From a virus, in the IMG/VR virus record IMGVR_UViG_3300000893_000184, positions 1 through 20,241 of that record: a stretch of DNA of 20,241 nucleotides; one strand, written 5' to 3'. Positions 1 to 6,589 of the stretch are shown here, piece by piece. How positions within the stretch are numbered: position 1 is the first letter of the stretch; each line of letters starts with the position of its first letter. The translations under genes and the position numbers were made by a program. The notes below the pieces were generated by a model, which did not search any database, was not told where the DNA came from, and worked only from the letters and a program-made list of their open reading frames with translations.

Positions 1-1962
1 CCCCGCCGCAGGCATTCCGGGCATCGGAGGCTGCGGCGGGGCTAGAGCCGGAGGAGGAATTGGGGAGCCACCCCCGGGTGAGAGGTTTGGCGGACCACCG
101 CCCCGCAAATTAGCGATTGCGCCCGCCGCCTGCCCTTGGGCCTGAGCCGCTTTCATCGTTTGGGCCGCTTTCTGGATAAAGGGCTGAATCTGTTGCGCGT
201 GCTGCTTCCAGTATTGCGGGTTAGCCTGCGCAGCCTGGATATGCATCTGCATATGCTGCATAAAGATTCCTAATCCCTGTGGCGGAATCGGTTGACCCTG
301 CCCGTTTTTGAAGTTTATAAACCCGTCTTCAATCTGCAGATGCACAAGATGATCGTCACTGGGCTTAACCTGAGGCAGAAACCCGTCCGCCAAGAGCGTG
401 TTCTCAATCGCCTGTTCTTCCTGCTGGCTGGCCTGAGCATCCTGGGGCTCCTGATAAATGTCGCCAACCCATTGCGCATCCATGAGTTCAATGATCTTGC
501 GATCGATCTCGAAGGTCTTGACCCAGGGCACACCAGCCGCTAACTGCCGTAACTGCATCAGTTTCTGAATCTCCCGCTCGCGGCTGTACCCGTCGACGCT
601 CCCGTTAGGACGCAATACGTACTTGTTATCAAACGCTGCGTCCTCGAGCGTGATCCGCTCTTTGCGCCAAAAATAATCCAAACTCGCCCGGTCGTACTGC
701 TTCAACAAACTCCAGCTCTGCTCAAAAATCCGCGTGATCGACCCTTTCAAAATCCGCGCACGCAAATCATTAGATTGCTGCATGACCGACGTAATGACAT
801 TGGTCTCGGTCGCAGTTTTGTTGTCCCGTTGCGGCTGACCTGGTCCGGCTACGCCAAAGTCTGGAATCCCCACCCGTTGCTCGGCCATTGACCGGTTGGA
901 ATTAATCTCCTCATCGAAGGAAACCGGCGGCGACGGTTGCTGCACCAGTTGCAACACCGCATCATACACCGCTCCCGGTTCCCACCTGATATTCTGCGCG
1001 TTCACGCTGCCTCCCTGAGAACTCAAGACCGGCCGATTGGCGATCGACATGTAGTCGAGCTTTTCGTTCCAGGTCTTGCACGCGCTGGCTTCGTACATCT
1101 GCACCAGTTCGCACACACCGCGGCTGGAGTAATAACCGCCATCGGTCAACTCGTACGGGATCATGACCAACGGCACCTGTTTATGATCGTAGGGTAGCTT
1201 GAAATCCGCCCGTACAGGTTCATCGGGCTGCAGCGGACTGAACGTCTTCACCAGAATCTGGCCGTCAGTCTGACGCAGATACACTTCCCACAAAATGATC
1301 AAGTCTTTAAGCCGGACATAACTCAAGCCTTCGGCCGTGTAGCGGTAGTGCTCATACTTCTGGTCAGGTCGCCCTTCGCCCTTGATGCTCTCTATAAACG
1401 TTTCGTCCGTGTTGAACCCCTTGGCCTCGGCGTCACGCAGGTACTCGGCTTCCGAATACTGCATCACGTGCGTTACCCGCTCACTCCGATTAAAATCAAA
1501 GGTCGCGTACGGCGGCACAATGACAAAGTACGGGTGAATGGAAGCGTAAGCGATCCGCTCAGCCTTGGTGTCCCAGTACGTCTTGATGATTCCCATCCCG
1601 TTCTGCAGACAGGAATCAATCCCGCACATCACCTGCTCACTGAAATTACTGCACTCGCGCACCTTGTAATCGAACCATTGCGCTACGCTTTCGGTGTAGG
1701 AATCCCCTTGATCTTCAAGACTGTAAAAACTGGCCAACAGTTCCGGGCCGAATATCCAGACCACGTAATACGGTTTTAGCTTGGTAATGATCGTATCCGC
1801 TACCGGCACGTGCGCATTAGCCGCCCCCGGCCACGGACGATTGGCGCGACCCACTCCGTGGTTACGCATCTTTTGCCAGGTGATCTGCCGCCATTCCCAT
1901 TTCAGACGGTCACGAAGATCGTTGTTTATCTCACCGTACAGTTCATGATTGTCCTCGCTCAT
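1..1962 (-). CDS. Phage portal protein (3' end cut by window edge)
   Basis: The frame is open from an ATG at 1962 to base 1, giving 654 residues without a stop, so the C-terminus lies outside the window. The N-terminal part has the look of P22-type/podoviral portal proteins: a WRQITW-type helix, then NRPWPGAANAHVPV followed by a segment starting VADTIITKLKP. This is the hallmark 'PWPGAxNxxxP' stretch of portals that dock on the terminase and form the DNA-entry vertex. The middle carries typical portal core text (for example MGIIKTYWD, VPLVMIPYELTDGGYYSSRG, NKTATETNVI). The last 100 visible residues are Gln/Ala/Pro/Gly-rich (many Q, then PPP and PG runs), resembling a low-complexity C-terminal tail. 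The ATG overlaps the stop of the upstream 102-aa gene by ATGA, implying coupled translation. Portal identity is a family-recognition call; subfamily is uncertain. Confidence 0.85.
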   Translation of the reverse strand, partial: MSEDNHELYGEINNDLRDRLKWEWRQITWQKMRNHGVGRANRPWPGAANAHVPVADTIITKLKPYYVVWIFGPELLASFYSLEDQGDSYTESVAQWFDYKVRECSNFSEQVMCGIDSCLQNGMGIIKTYWDTKAERIAYASIHPYFVIVPPYATFDFNRSERVTHVMQYSEAEYLRDAEAKGFNTDETFIESIKGEGRPDQKYEHYRYTAEGLSYVRLKDLIILWEVYLRQTDGQILVKTFSPLQPDEPVRADFKLPYDHKQVPLVMIPYELTDGGYYSSRGVCELVQMYEASACKTWNEKLDYMSIANRPVLSSQGGSVNAQNIRWEPGAVYDAVLQLVQQPSPPVSFDEEINSNRSMAEQRVGIPDFGVAGPGQPQRDNKTATETNVITSVMQQSNDLRARILKGSITRIFEQSWSLLKQYDRASLDYFWRKERITLEDAAFDNKYVLRPNGSVDGYSREREIQKLMQLRQLAAGVPWVKTFEIDRKIIELMDAQWVGDIYQEPQDAQASQQEEQAIENTLLADGFLPQVKPSDDHLVHLQIEDGFINFKNGQGQPIPPQGLGIFMQHMQMHIQAAQANPQYWKQHAQQIQPFIQKAAQTMKAAQAQGQAAGAIANLRGGGPPNLSPGGGSPIPPPALAPPQPPMPGMPAAG

Positions 1963-2267
1963 ACCAGTCTGGGAATCTGTCTTTTGGGCCCAAGAGCGTC
2001 TACTTCTTCCTTGGTAAAGAGCCCTCTCATCAAAGCAATCCTTAACTGTTCATTGATGAAGGTGCGCACTTTCTTGCGCCTGTCTCCGGCTTGTCCGGGA
2101 GAAAGCTTCTCATTGGGAACACTGCGCCAAGCTTTTATCCTCTGTGCCTCCTCATCCAAGAGAATCTTAAACATTTTCCTGGCCTCTCGACGTCTCCGGT
2201 TTTCGGGATAACCCAGCGAGTATTGCTCAACTTCCTGGACCAGATCCCTATGTTGCTGCTCACTCAT
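1959..2267 (-). CDS. Hypothetical charged helical phage protein, 102 aa
   Basis: The protein begins MSEQQHRDLVQEVEQY and is rich in Arg, Glu and Lys, with predicted helices throughout and no membrane segment. I do not recognise a family. An upstream in-frame start at 2405 exists, but it would overlap the whole membrane-protein gene on the same strand in another frame. The ATG at 2267 overlaps that gene's stop by ATGA and is therefore the better start. The stop overlaps the portal ATG by another ATGA. Its place directly before the portal gene suggests a virion assembly or packaging accessory role, but nothing in the sequence proves this. Confidence 0.7.
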   Translation of the reverse strand: MSEQQHRDLVQEVEQYSLGYPENRRRREARKMFKILLDEEAQRIKAWRSVPNEKLSPGQAGDRRKKVRTFINEQLRIALMRGLFTKEEVDALGPKRQIPRLV

Positions 2268-2449
2268 CGCGGCAATGCTCCAAAGTGCGCCAGTGGTAAA
2301 AACAGCCAGATCAAACTCAAAACCACGATCACCACGCAAACCACCGTCACCACTTTCATGATGGGTGCCGGCGCGAATTGGCTTAATACCCACCACAACA
2401 AACAAACGACAATAACCAGAACCAGCCAGTAAATCAGCGTGCTGATCAT
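2264..2449 (-). CDS. Small two-helix membrane protein, 61 aa
   Basis: The sequence MISTLIYWLVLVIVVCLLWW is followed by a short polar turn containing Pro (FAPAPIMK) and a second hydrophobic helix (VVTVVCVVIVVLSLIWLFLP). So there are two membrane segments at about residues 4-25 and 32-53, with almost nothing outside the membrane. This layout is seen in small bacterial inner-membrane proteins (the arrangement recalls the Thivi_2564-type family) and in class II holins. Position between structural genes makes a holin possible, but no endolysin is visible nearby to support it. Both ends are ATGA overlaps with the neighbouring genes. Confidence 0.75.
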   Translation of the reverse strand: MISTLIYWLVLVIVVCLLWWVLSQFAPAPIMKVVTVVCVVIVVLSLIWLFLPLAHFGALPR

Positions 2450-2748
2450 GGGTACGGACTCACACTCATTGCCACCACGGTCGCGGCAGTATCACTGACG
2501 AACTGGAACGTGGTGTTGCGCAAGACGTGATTACGGGTGTAAATCTCACCGGCTTTGAGCGGATAACAGTTGGCGCTCCCCGCTGCCGCCGTCACCGTCG
2601 GATCAAAACTGATCCAGATGATGCCCGTCCCGTTGTTTTTGATCGTAACAGCGTTCTCCGTGTCGCCGGCAAAACTGACCGTGTTCAGGTCGCCAATCGC
2701 TCCGGTCGTCACCGAGCCGTGTAGCCGTAAAGTGATAGTCTGAGGCAT
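2446..2748 (-). CDS. Small beta-rich probable virion protein, 100 aa
   Basis: The protein (MPQTITLRLHGSVTTGAIGD...) is rich in Thr, Val, Ala and Gly with alternating hydrophobic residues. It contains ENAVTIKNNGTGIIWISFD and a C-terminal FQFVSDTAATVVAMSV. That pattern suggests a compact beta-sandwich, as in head decoration or fibre-associated phage proteins. I recognise no named family. It starts five bases after the stop of the IPT/TIG gene, and its stop overlaps the ATG of the membrane-protein gene (ATGA). Virion role is inferred from fold style and the neighbouring portal. Confidence 0.7.
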   Translation of the reverse strand: MPQTITLRLHGSVTTGAIGDLNTVSFAGDTENAVTIKNNGTGIIWISFDPTVTAAAGSANCYPLKAGEIYTRNHVLRNTTFQFVSDTAATVVAMSVSPYP

Positions 2749-2753
2749 GCTGG

Positions 2754-3269
2754 CTAAGTGATCGTAAAGGTTAAAGAACCGCTTGATTGCCCGTCAGGAT
2801 TAGTCACCACAGCACTCTTGGAACCCGCTGCAGCCAGATCGGCGGCCAAAATCGTCACCGTTAAACTCGTCGCACTGCCGAATGTCGTTTGATAAAGACT
2901 ACTTCCAAAAAGAAGCGTCGCACCCGAGACAAAACCCGTCCCGGCTATCGTCACACTTGTGTTGCCGGCACCATGCACAGCCGTATTGGGTGTCAACGTG
3001 CTCAAGCTCGGGGCAGGCACATCAACCACCGTGTCGCCGCCGCGCACAATAAGCCGTCCCCCGTTGCACTGAGGCGGTACATTGATAATCCGGCATTTAT
3101 AACTCAAATTCGGCAACTCCTGATACGGAATAACTTCAAGATCGCCAGCAATCATCAATCGCGGCGCCGCACTAACTCCAGCAGTGGAAGCTAAAGCGAT
3201 ATTAATCCAGCCGTACTTGCCGGTATTAAAAGCCGGAGCAAAGGAGCGAATCGTCGTCGCGACAGCCAT
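2754..3269 (-). CDS. Virion-associated protein with C-terminal IPT/TIG-like Ig domain, 171 aa
   Basis: The N-terminal half (MAVATTIRSFAPAFNTGKYG...) includes LEVIPYQELPNLSYKCRIINVPP and is of unknown type. From about residue 85 the text PSLSTLTPNTAVHGAGNTSV, then IAGTGFVSGATLLFGSS and VTNPDGQSSGSLTFTI, matches the IPT/TIG immunoglobulin-like fold: P-x-[IL]-x-x-[IL]-x-P start, 'GTGF...A...G' core and 'V.NPDG.S' end. Such domains decorate phage capsids and tails and may bind surface carbohydrates. A GTG start 30 bases further upstream would overlap the previous gene; the ATG at 3269, seven bases after that gene's stop, is preferred. No strong ribosome-binding site is seen. Confidence 0.8.
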   Translation of the reverse strand: MAVATTIRSFAPAFNTGKYGWINIALASTAGVSAAPRLMIAGDLEVIPYQELPNLSYKCRIINVPPQCNGGRLIVRGGDTVVDVPAPSLSTLTPNTAVHGAGNTSVTIAGTGFVSGATLLFGSSLYQTTFGSATSLTVTILAADLAAAGSKSAVVTNPDGQSSGSLTFTIT

Positions 3270-3274
3270 AAACT

Positions 3275-3511
3275 CTATTGTTGCAAGATCTGAGGCCACA
3301 CTTCCCGCGGCTGAAATACGATGTAAATCATCGCCGGACTATTGGCATTCGCCGTGGAAGGAACCGATGCCACGATCGAATTAGTTCCGTTGACACCCCA
3401 CACGTAACTCGCCGAACCCAGATCGCCGCTCCGGGTCGCAAACAATGTCGTGCAGAGTGCGTCAATCGTTGTACTGGCTGCGATCACTGTTCCTTGTGCT
3501 GGTTGTGCCAT
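3275..3511 (-). CDS. Small virion-block protein, paralogue 3 of a tandem trio, 78 aa
   Basis: The protein MAQPAQGTVIAASTTIDALC continues TTLFATRSGDLGSASYVWGV and ends near PREVWPQILQQ. It aligns end to end with the products at 3519-3788 and 3896-4210, sharing STTIDAL, LFATRSGDLG, a Y-x-W dipeptide, NSIV and an aromatic C-terminal xVxP. A good Shine-Dalgarno (AAAGGA) lies three bases before the ATG. Function is not recognised. Small size, beta-prone Thr/Ser-rich sequence and the virion block suggest a minor structural or decoration protein. It is closer to the 3519 paralogue than to the 3896 one. Confidence 0.8.
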   Translation of the reverse strand: MAQPAQGTVIAASTTIDALCTTLFATRSGDLGSASYVWGVNGTNSIVASVPSTANANSPAMIYIVFQPREVWPQILQQ

Positions 3512-3518
3512 AAATCCT

Positions 3519-3788
3519 TTATTGTTTTATGCTCGAGGGATAAACCGGACGCGCCTCAAACCGGCAGATTAACGCACTGCCAAGCTGGGCGCTCGGCGTA
3601 GTGCCGCTTGGAAACGTGCCGACAATCGAATTAGGCGTCGCCCAAACGTAGCTTGGCGTACCCAGATCGCCTGAGCGGGTCGCGAAAAGCGAAGTGAAAA
3701 GCGCATCAATAGTTGTGCTGCCCGGGACCGCAGTGCCGGGCGTGATGGCTTGTGGTTCAGGTGCTGCGGGTTGATCAGTTCCGTTCAT
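3519..3788 (-). CDS. Small virion-block protein, paralogue 2 of a tandem trio, 89 aa
   Basis: An N-terminal Pro-rich leader (MNGTDQPAAPEPQAITPGTA) is followed by the shared core GSTTIDALFTSLFATRSGDL, GTPSYVWATPNSIV and the tail EARPVYPSSIKQ. It is homologous to both neighbours (3275-3511 and 3896-4210), so the trio arose by tandem duplication. Seven bases separate its stop from... the next ATG at 3511. No clear Shine-Dalgarno precedes its ATG, but a GC-rich hairpin at 3803-3828 lies just upstream. Function unknown; a virion role is inferred from the neighbourhood. Confidence 0.8.
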   Translation of the reverse strand: MNGTDQPAAPEPQAITPGTAVPGSTTIDALFTSLFATRSGDLGTPSYVWATPNSIVGTFPSGTTPSAQLGSALICRFEARPVYPSSIKQ

Positions 3789-3802
3789 AACATTGGCGTC
3801 AG

Positions 3803-3828
3803 GGGGCCGGTTACCCGACCCGGAGCCC
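3803..3828 (-). other. GC-rich hairpin between two tandem paralogues
   Basis: In the 107-base spacer 3789-3895 the minus strand reads GGGC, then TCCGG, a short loop, and CCGG plus CCC, which can fold into a GC-rich stem with a small bulge. No T-run follows, so it is not a standard terminator. It may be a partial attenuator or mRNA-stabilising stem. The rest of the spacer holds only a 16-codon reading frame and nothing else I can name. Confidence 0.3.
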
Positions 3829-3895
3829 GTTCACGCTAACCAAGAGGTAAATCCGGGAAGCAGATACGCTCTCTTGCTCCTGACATAAATTGTTT

Positions 3896-4210
3896 TTAAG
3901 AAATGGTTGCCGGGTAAAATGCCCGTGATTCAAAATTGATGTACATCGCGCTGCTTGATGCGTTCTGGGTCGTCGCCGCGGTGAAATTGGCGATGATCTG
4001 GTTCGGGCCGCTCCACTGAAACGTCGGCGTCCCGTGCTGCGCGCTCTGGTTGGCAAAGCAGGTGTTGAACAGCGTGGCTAACGTGGTATTGCCCGGAATG
4101 CTGGTGCCGCTGGAGGGTTTAACCAAAGGAACCGGTTCAAGATTCTCTTGGGTTTCCGGATATCCGAAAGGCGGAATCCCTGAATCGCTGGGGGAAAGTT
4201 CCTCGCTCAT
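3896..4210 (-). CDS. Small virion-block protein, paralogue 1 of a tandem trio, 104 aa
   Basis: The protein has an acidic/Pro-rich N-terminus of about 35 residues (MSEELSPSDSGIPPFGYPET...). The shared core follows: GNTTLATLFNTCFANQSAQH, GTPTFQWSGPNQIIANF and the tail SRAFYPATIS. It is the most divergent of the three paralogues and has the longest leader. It is first in the leftward unit; a perfect TTGACA lies about 36 bases upstream of its ATG on the minus strand, with a weak -10 close to the start, so transcription may begin within a few bases of the ATG. Function unknown. Confidence 0.8.
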   Translation of the reverse strand: MSEELSPSDSGIPPFGYPETQENLEPVPLVKPSSGTSIPGNTTLATLFNTCFANQSAQHGTPTFQWSGPNQIIANFTAATTQNASSSAMYINFESRAFYPATIS

Positions 4211-4218
4211 AGAAGTGC

Positions 4219-4246
4219 TTGTTATTCCCTGCTTGTCCGTAATAAT
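4219..4246 (+). promoter_or_regulatory. Candidate rightward sigma70-like promoter
   Basis: TTGTTA (4219-4224, four of six) is followed by a 16-base spacer and AATAAT (4241-4246, five of six). It would drive the plus-strand pair at 4270 and 4695. It physically overlaps the leftward candidate, so the two directions may compete for polymerase. Confidence 0.4.
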
Positions 4247-4251
4247 GTCAA
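4221..4251 (-). promoter_or_regulatory. Candidate leftward sigma70-like promoter
   Basis: On the minus strand a perfect TTGACA (4251-4246) is followed, 19 bases later, by AATAAC (4226-4221, four of six to TATAAT). The spacing is long. The predicted start would lie only a few bases before the ATG at 4210, so the mRNA would be nearly leaderless. It overlaps a candidate promoter facing the other way. Confidence 0.35.
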
Positions 4252-4269
4252 GTTAAATCCCCTTTTGCA

Positions 4270-4698
4270 ATGCAAAATCCGCCTCTTGTCTCAGCTTTAG
4301 GCATTGCGTATGCCTATTTCCCCATTCAAGTCCAACCCGGTGACGGAGCAATCCACCAGTTGCTGCTGACTGAGGTCGAAAGTTTGGGTAACGATTCGCT
4401 CTTTAGCGACGCCGAACGCGGCATCGGCCTAGCGCATCGAGCCATGGTGAGTGTCGACGTCCACGCCAAGTGCGAGCACCAGGTCGCCATCGAACGCCAC
4501 CTCTCTGTGCAGCTGGATAAAGGGGCTAGCGGCGGTCTCATGGAACGCGGCACGAGCACCTTTATCGCCGGCCTCGGTAACGCCAATTATCAGGGAATCC
4601 TCGAAACCGGCCATGTCGTGCGCGCCAGCGTGCAAGCTCCCGGTGACCAGATCTCAATCCAAGGCGGCTACATCTCAGTCGTCGCGACTCCGGTATGA
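4270..4698 (+). CDS. Possible jelly-roll (C1q/TNF-like) virion or receptor-binding protein, 142 aa
   Basis: The protein (MQNPPLVSALGIAYAYFPIQ...) lacks a signal peptide and membrane segments. Its C-terminal half has alternating beta-strand text: MVSVDVHAKCEHQVAIERHL, VQLDKGASGG, GTSTFIAGLGNANY, LETGHVVRASVQAP and the ending IQGGYISVVA. An ending of the type 'G-D-V-V-x-x-x-V...GYISVV' recalls C1q/TNF-like trimeric heads of phage fibres and decoration proteins. That is fold-style inference only. It lies on the plus strand, opposite to the flanking virion and packaging genes. No Shine-Dalgarno precedes the ATG. Its stop overlaps the next gene's ATG (ATGA), so the pair is translationally coupled. 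Confidence 0.7.
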   Translation: MQNPPLVSALGIAYAYFPIQVQPGDGAIHQLLLTEVESLGNDSLFSDAERGIGLAHRAMVSVDVHAKCEHQVAIERHLSVQLDKGASGGLMERGTSTFIAGLGNANYQGILETGHVVRASVQAPGDQISIQGGYISVVATPV

Positions 4699-5036
4699 AA
4701 ACTTTGCTCCTAGTGTTCCTATCCCTGGCCAATTGCGCATTCGCCGCGCCCTTCCTGGTCTGCGACGCGGTGCCGGCCCAGGCCCAGCAAAACCTGAACG
4801 TCGTCAGTTACGTGATCACAGGACTTGCCCAGACACCGATCACTACCCAGGCCATGATCAACGCAGACGGATCGCAGCAACTCCACTATGATCTCTCCGC
4901 CGTGGCCAACGGCAGCTACACCGTAACCGCAGCGGCGGTCAACGGTCTGGGATTGGAGGGACCGTTCAGCGACCCTTTCATCTTCACGGTCGGATTGCCG
5001 ATCAAACCAACGGGCTTGCGAATCAGTCCAACCTAG
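4695..5036 (+). CDS. Secreted protein with fibronectin III/Ig-like fold, 113 aa
   Basis: A classic Sec signal peptide opens the protein: MKTLLLVFLSLANCAFA, with probable cleavage before APF at about residue 18. The remainder (about 95 residues) looks like one beta-sandwich: VVSYVITGLAQTP, a middle DGSQQLHYDLSAVANGSYTV, then TAAAVNGLGLEGPFSDPFIF and the tail KPTGLRISP. The 'L..V.NGSYTVTA.AVN..G.EGPFS.PF.F' pattern is typical of fibronectin type III or related modules. A signal peptide on a phage gene inside the virion region suggests an exported product acting on the host envelope (for example exclusion or surface modification) rather than a capsid part. Function is not established. Start overlaps the upstream stop. 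Confidence 0.75.
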   Translation: MKTLLLVFLSLANCAFAAPFLVCDAVPAQAQQNLNVVSYVITGLAQTPITTQAMINADGSQQLHYDLSAVANGSYTVTAAAVNGLGLEGPFSDPFIFTVGLPIKPTGLRISPT

Positions 5037-5143
5037 TCCAACTGGGCGCGTTCGTGTTTACGCCGAGCGCCAAAGTGCCGGTCACAAGAATCGGCGCCTT
5101 CAGCTTTATGGCGACTCCGACTCCGACGCCAAAGAAATAAACG

Positions 5144-6589
5144 CTACCCCGTCCAACTCCCGAGATTTTCCAATTCTTCCCGGCTAACTCGACCCTCACC
5201 ATACCGGGATTGCTCGCGGTCAAAGCCCTCATAAACCTCATCTAACTTTTCCCACGGATCTTTGAGCCGCTGCGCATACGTCGCGAAGTTTTGCACCCCG
5301 TGCGCAAACGCGCCACAGACCGCATCGGCTCTATCAGGCGATTTAACGCCGCGCGCCGCCATGTCGTCCTTCTTCTCTATCCCCAGTCGGCCGCGCGCGT
5401 CGTAGGTGGTTTTACGGCTCGTTAACTGGCTCACCAGCGTCGGGTCGTTGATTAAACAGAGCTCCCCTTTCTGGATTCGCTGCGCGAACGTGTGCCAGAT
5501 CTCCGCGCCTCTGGAGATAAAATGATCTTCGTTGCTCGGCTTAGCGCCGAAATTAAATCGATTTATCGCCCAACCGGCATCTCTAAGCATGTCACACAGC
5601 GGAAGCCCCAACCCACCGGCATCGCCCCAGATTTGCTCAGCACGAAGACCATGTTTACGGAATTCCAAGATAAAACGACCCACAACGGAAATCGCGTTTG
5701 TATCGTGCCAGGCAGCGAGTTGTAAAAGCTTATTTCCGCTTCGGATAGCGAGCACGTTTTCGTCGCGTCCCAAAGCGAAATCGCAGAAACCAGCGTATTC
5801 ATGTCTTGAGATTTTGGCATGGGGTGGATTGGATAAGGTTGCCATCAGACTCTGGAAGGGCACAATGAAACTTTCTCCCTCGGCCAGATCCATGAACTCG
5901 CCGTAAATCGAAGAGCGTACCAAGGGATGTCCCTCGCCGTAGGTGGCGATCATGTCCTCGAGTTTGGCTTTCGGTATGTGAGGACATTGCTCCAATGAAA
6001 TTTCGAAAACGATATGCTGGGCGCGGTTACTGGCAAAACAGTCGTAAAAGGTGCCGCTTCGTAGTCCGGGCGAGGAAATCACGAGCAGCACGGCGTAGCC
6101 GCAACGGTCGACCGCCTCGAAAATGGCGTTCGGAACCGATTTGGCTTCGTCGATTATTAGTAACAACGGAGCGCCTTTGGCTCCATGGTGACCTTCCATA
6201 CGACTGGGCTCATCTGTGGTAAAGCTAATCAATGTGCCGCCCTGCGGCGTCCGGATCTCCCGGGAAAGAAATTCCCAGTGGATCAGGTGCGGGTGGCGAT
6301 AGGAGGTCAAAGCCCGCATCAGCTGGCTATCGAGCTGGCGCGCATCGGCACTGGTTAAGACAACCTTGCTTTTGGGATAACGATCCAGCCAGCGCAGAAT
6401 GACGGTCGGAATGACAATCGAACTTTTGCCGCTGCCGTTGGGCGTGCGCACCGCAATCCGGACCCGCTCCAGACTCGAACCGAAATCAACCGCCTCGGCG
6501 ACTTCGGCCTGCCAGGGATAAAGCTCCTGGGATAGCACTTTTTTGGCAAACAGGTGCGGCGAATCAACGAGGCCTTTGGCCAGTTTCAT
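5144..6589 (-). CDS. Terminase large subunit (ATPase-nuclease DNA packaging motor)
   Basis: The 481-residue protein has the two-domain layout of TerL. ATPase domain: an adenine-binding Q (WQ at 26-27), Walker A RTPNGSGKSS (48-57), Walker B LLLIIDEAK (142-150, D147/E148) and a coupling motif SSPG (172-175). Nuclease domain: first Asp in GFCDFALGRDE (D270), second in WGDAGG (D323) and third in SPDRADAV (D419/D422), forming an RNase H-like metal site. The enzyme pumps DNA into the prohead through the portal and cuts the concatemer. Length is normal for the family. The ATG overlaps the methyltransferase stop (ATGA). It runs convergent with the plus-strand pair, about 107 bases apart. Confidence 0.93.
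   Translation of the reverse strand: MKLAKGLVDSPHLFAKKVLSQELYPWQAEVAEAVDFGSSLERVRIAVRTPNGSGKSSIVIPTVILRWLDRYPKSKVVLTSADARQLDSQLMRALTSYRHPHLIHWEFLSREIRTPQGGTLISFTTDEPSRMEGHHGAKGAPLLLIIDEAKSVPNAIFEAVDRCGYAVLLVISSPGLRSGTFYDCFASNRAQHIVFEISLEQCPHIPKAKLEDMIATYGEGHPLVRSSIYGEFMDLAEGESFIVPFQSLMATLSNPPHAKISRHEYAGFCDFALGRDENVLAIRSGNKLLQLAAWHDTNAISVVGRFILEFRKHGLRAEQIWGDAGGLGLPLCDMLRDAGWAINRFNFGAKPSNEDHFISRGAEIWHTFAQRIQKGELCLINDPTLVSQLTSRKTTYDARGRLGIEKKDDMAARGVKSPDRADAVCGAFAHGVQNFATYAQRLKDPWEKLDEVYEGFDREQSRYGEGRVSREELENLGSWTG

Noticed and set aside
4451-4891. 146-codon plus-strand frame overlapping both 4270 and 4695 genes
   Set aside because: It crosses two better genes that are linked by an ATGA overlap and includes the signal-peptide region in another frame; composition is shadow-like.
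5037-5143. Bidirectional terminator between the 113-aa gene and TerL
   Set aside because: Only a weak TGGCG/CGCCA pairing with a large loop and no T-run could be found.
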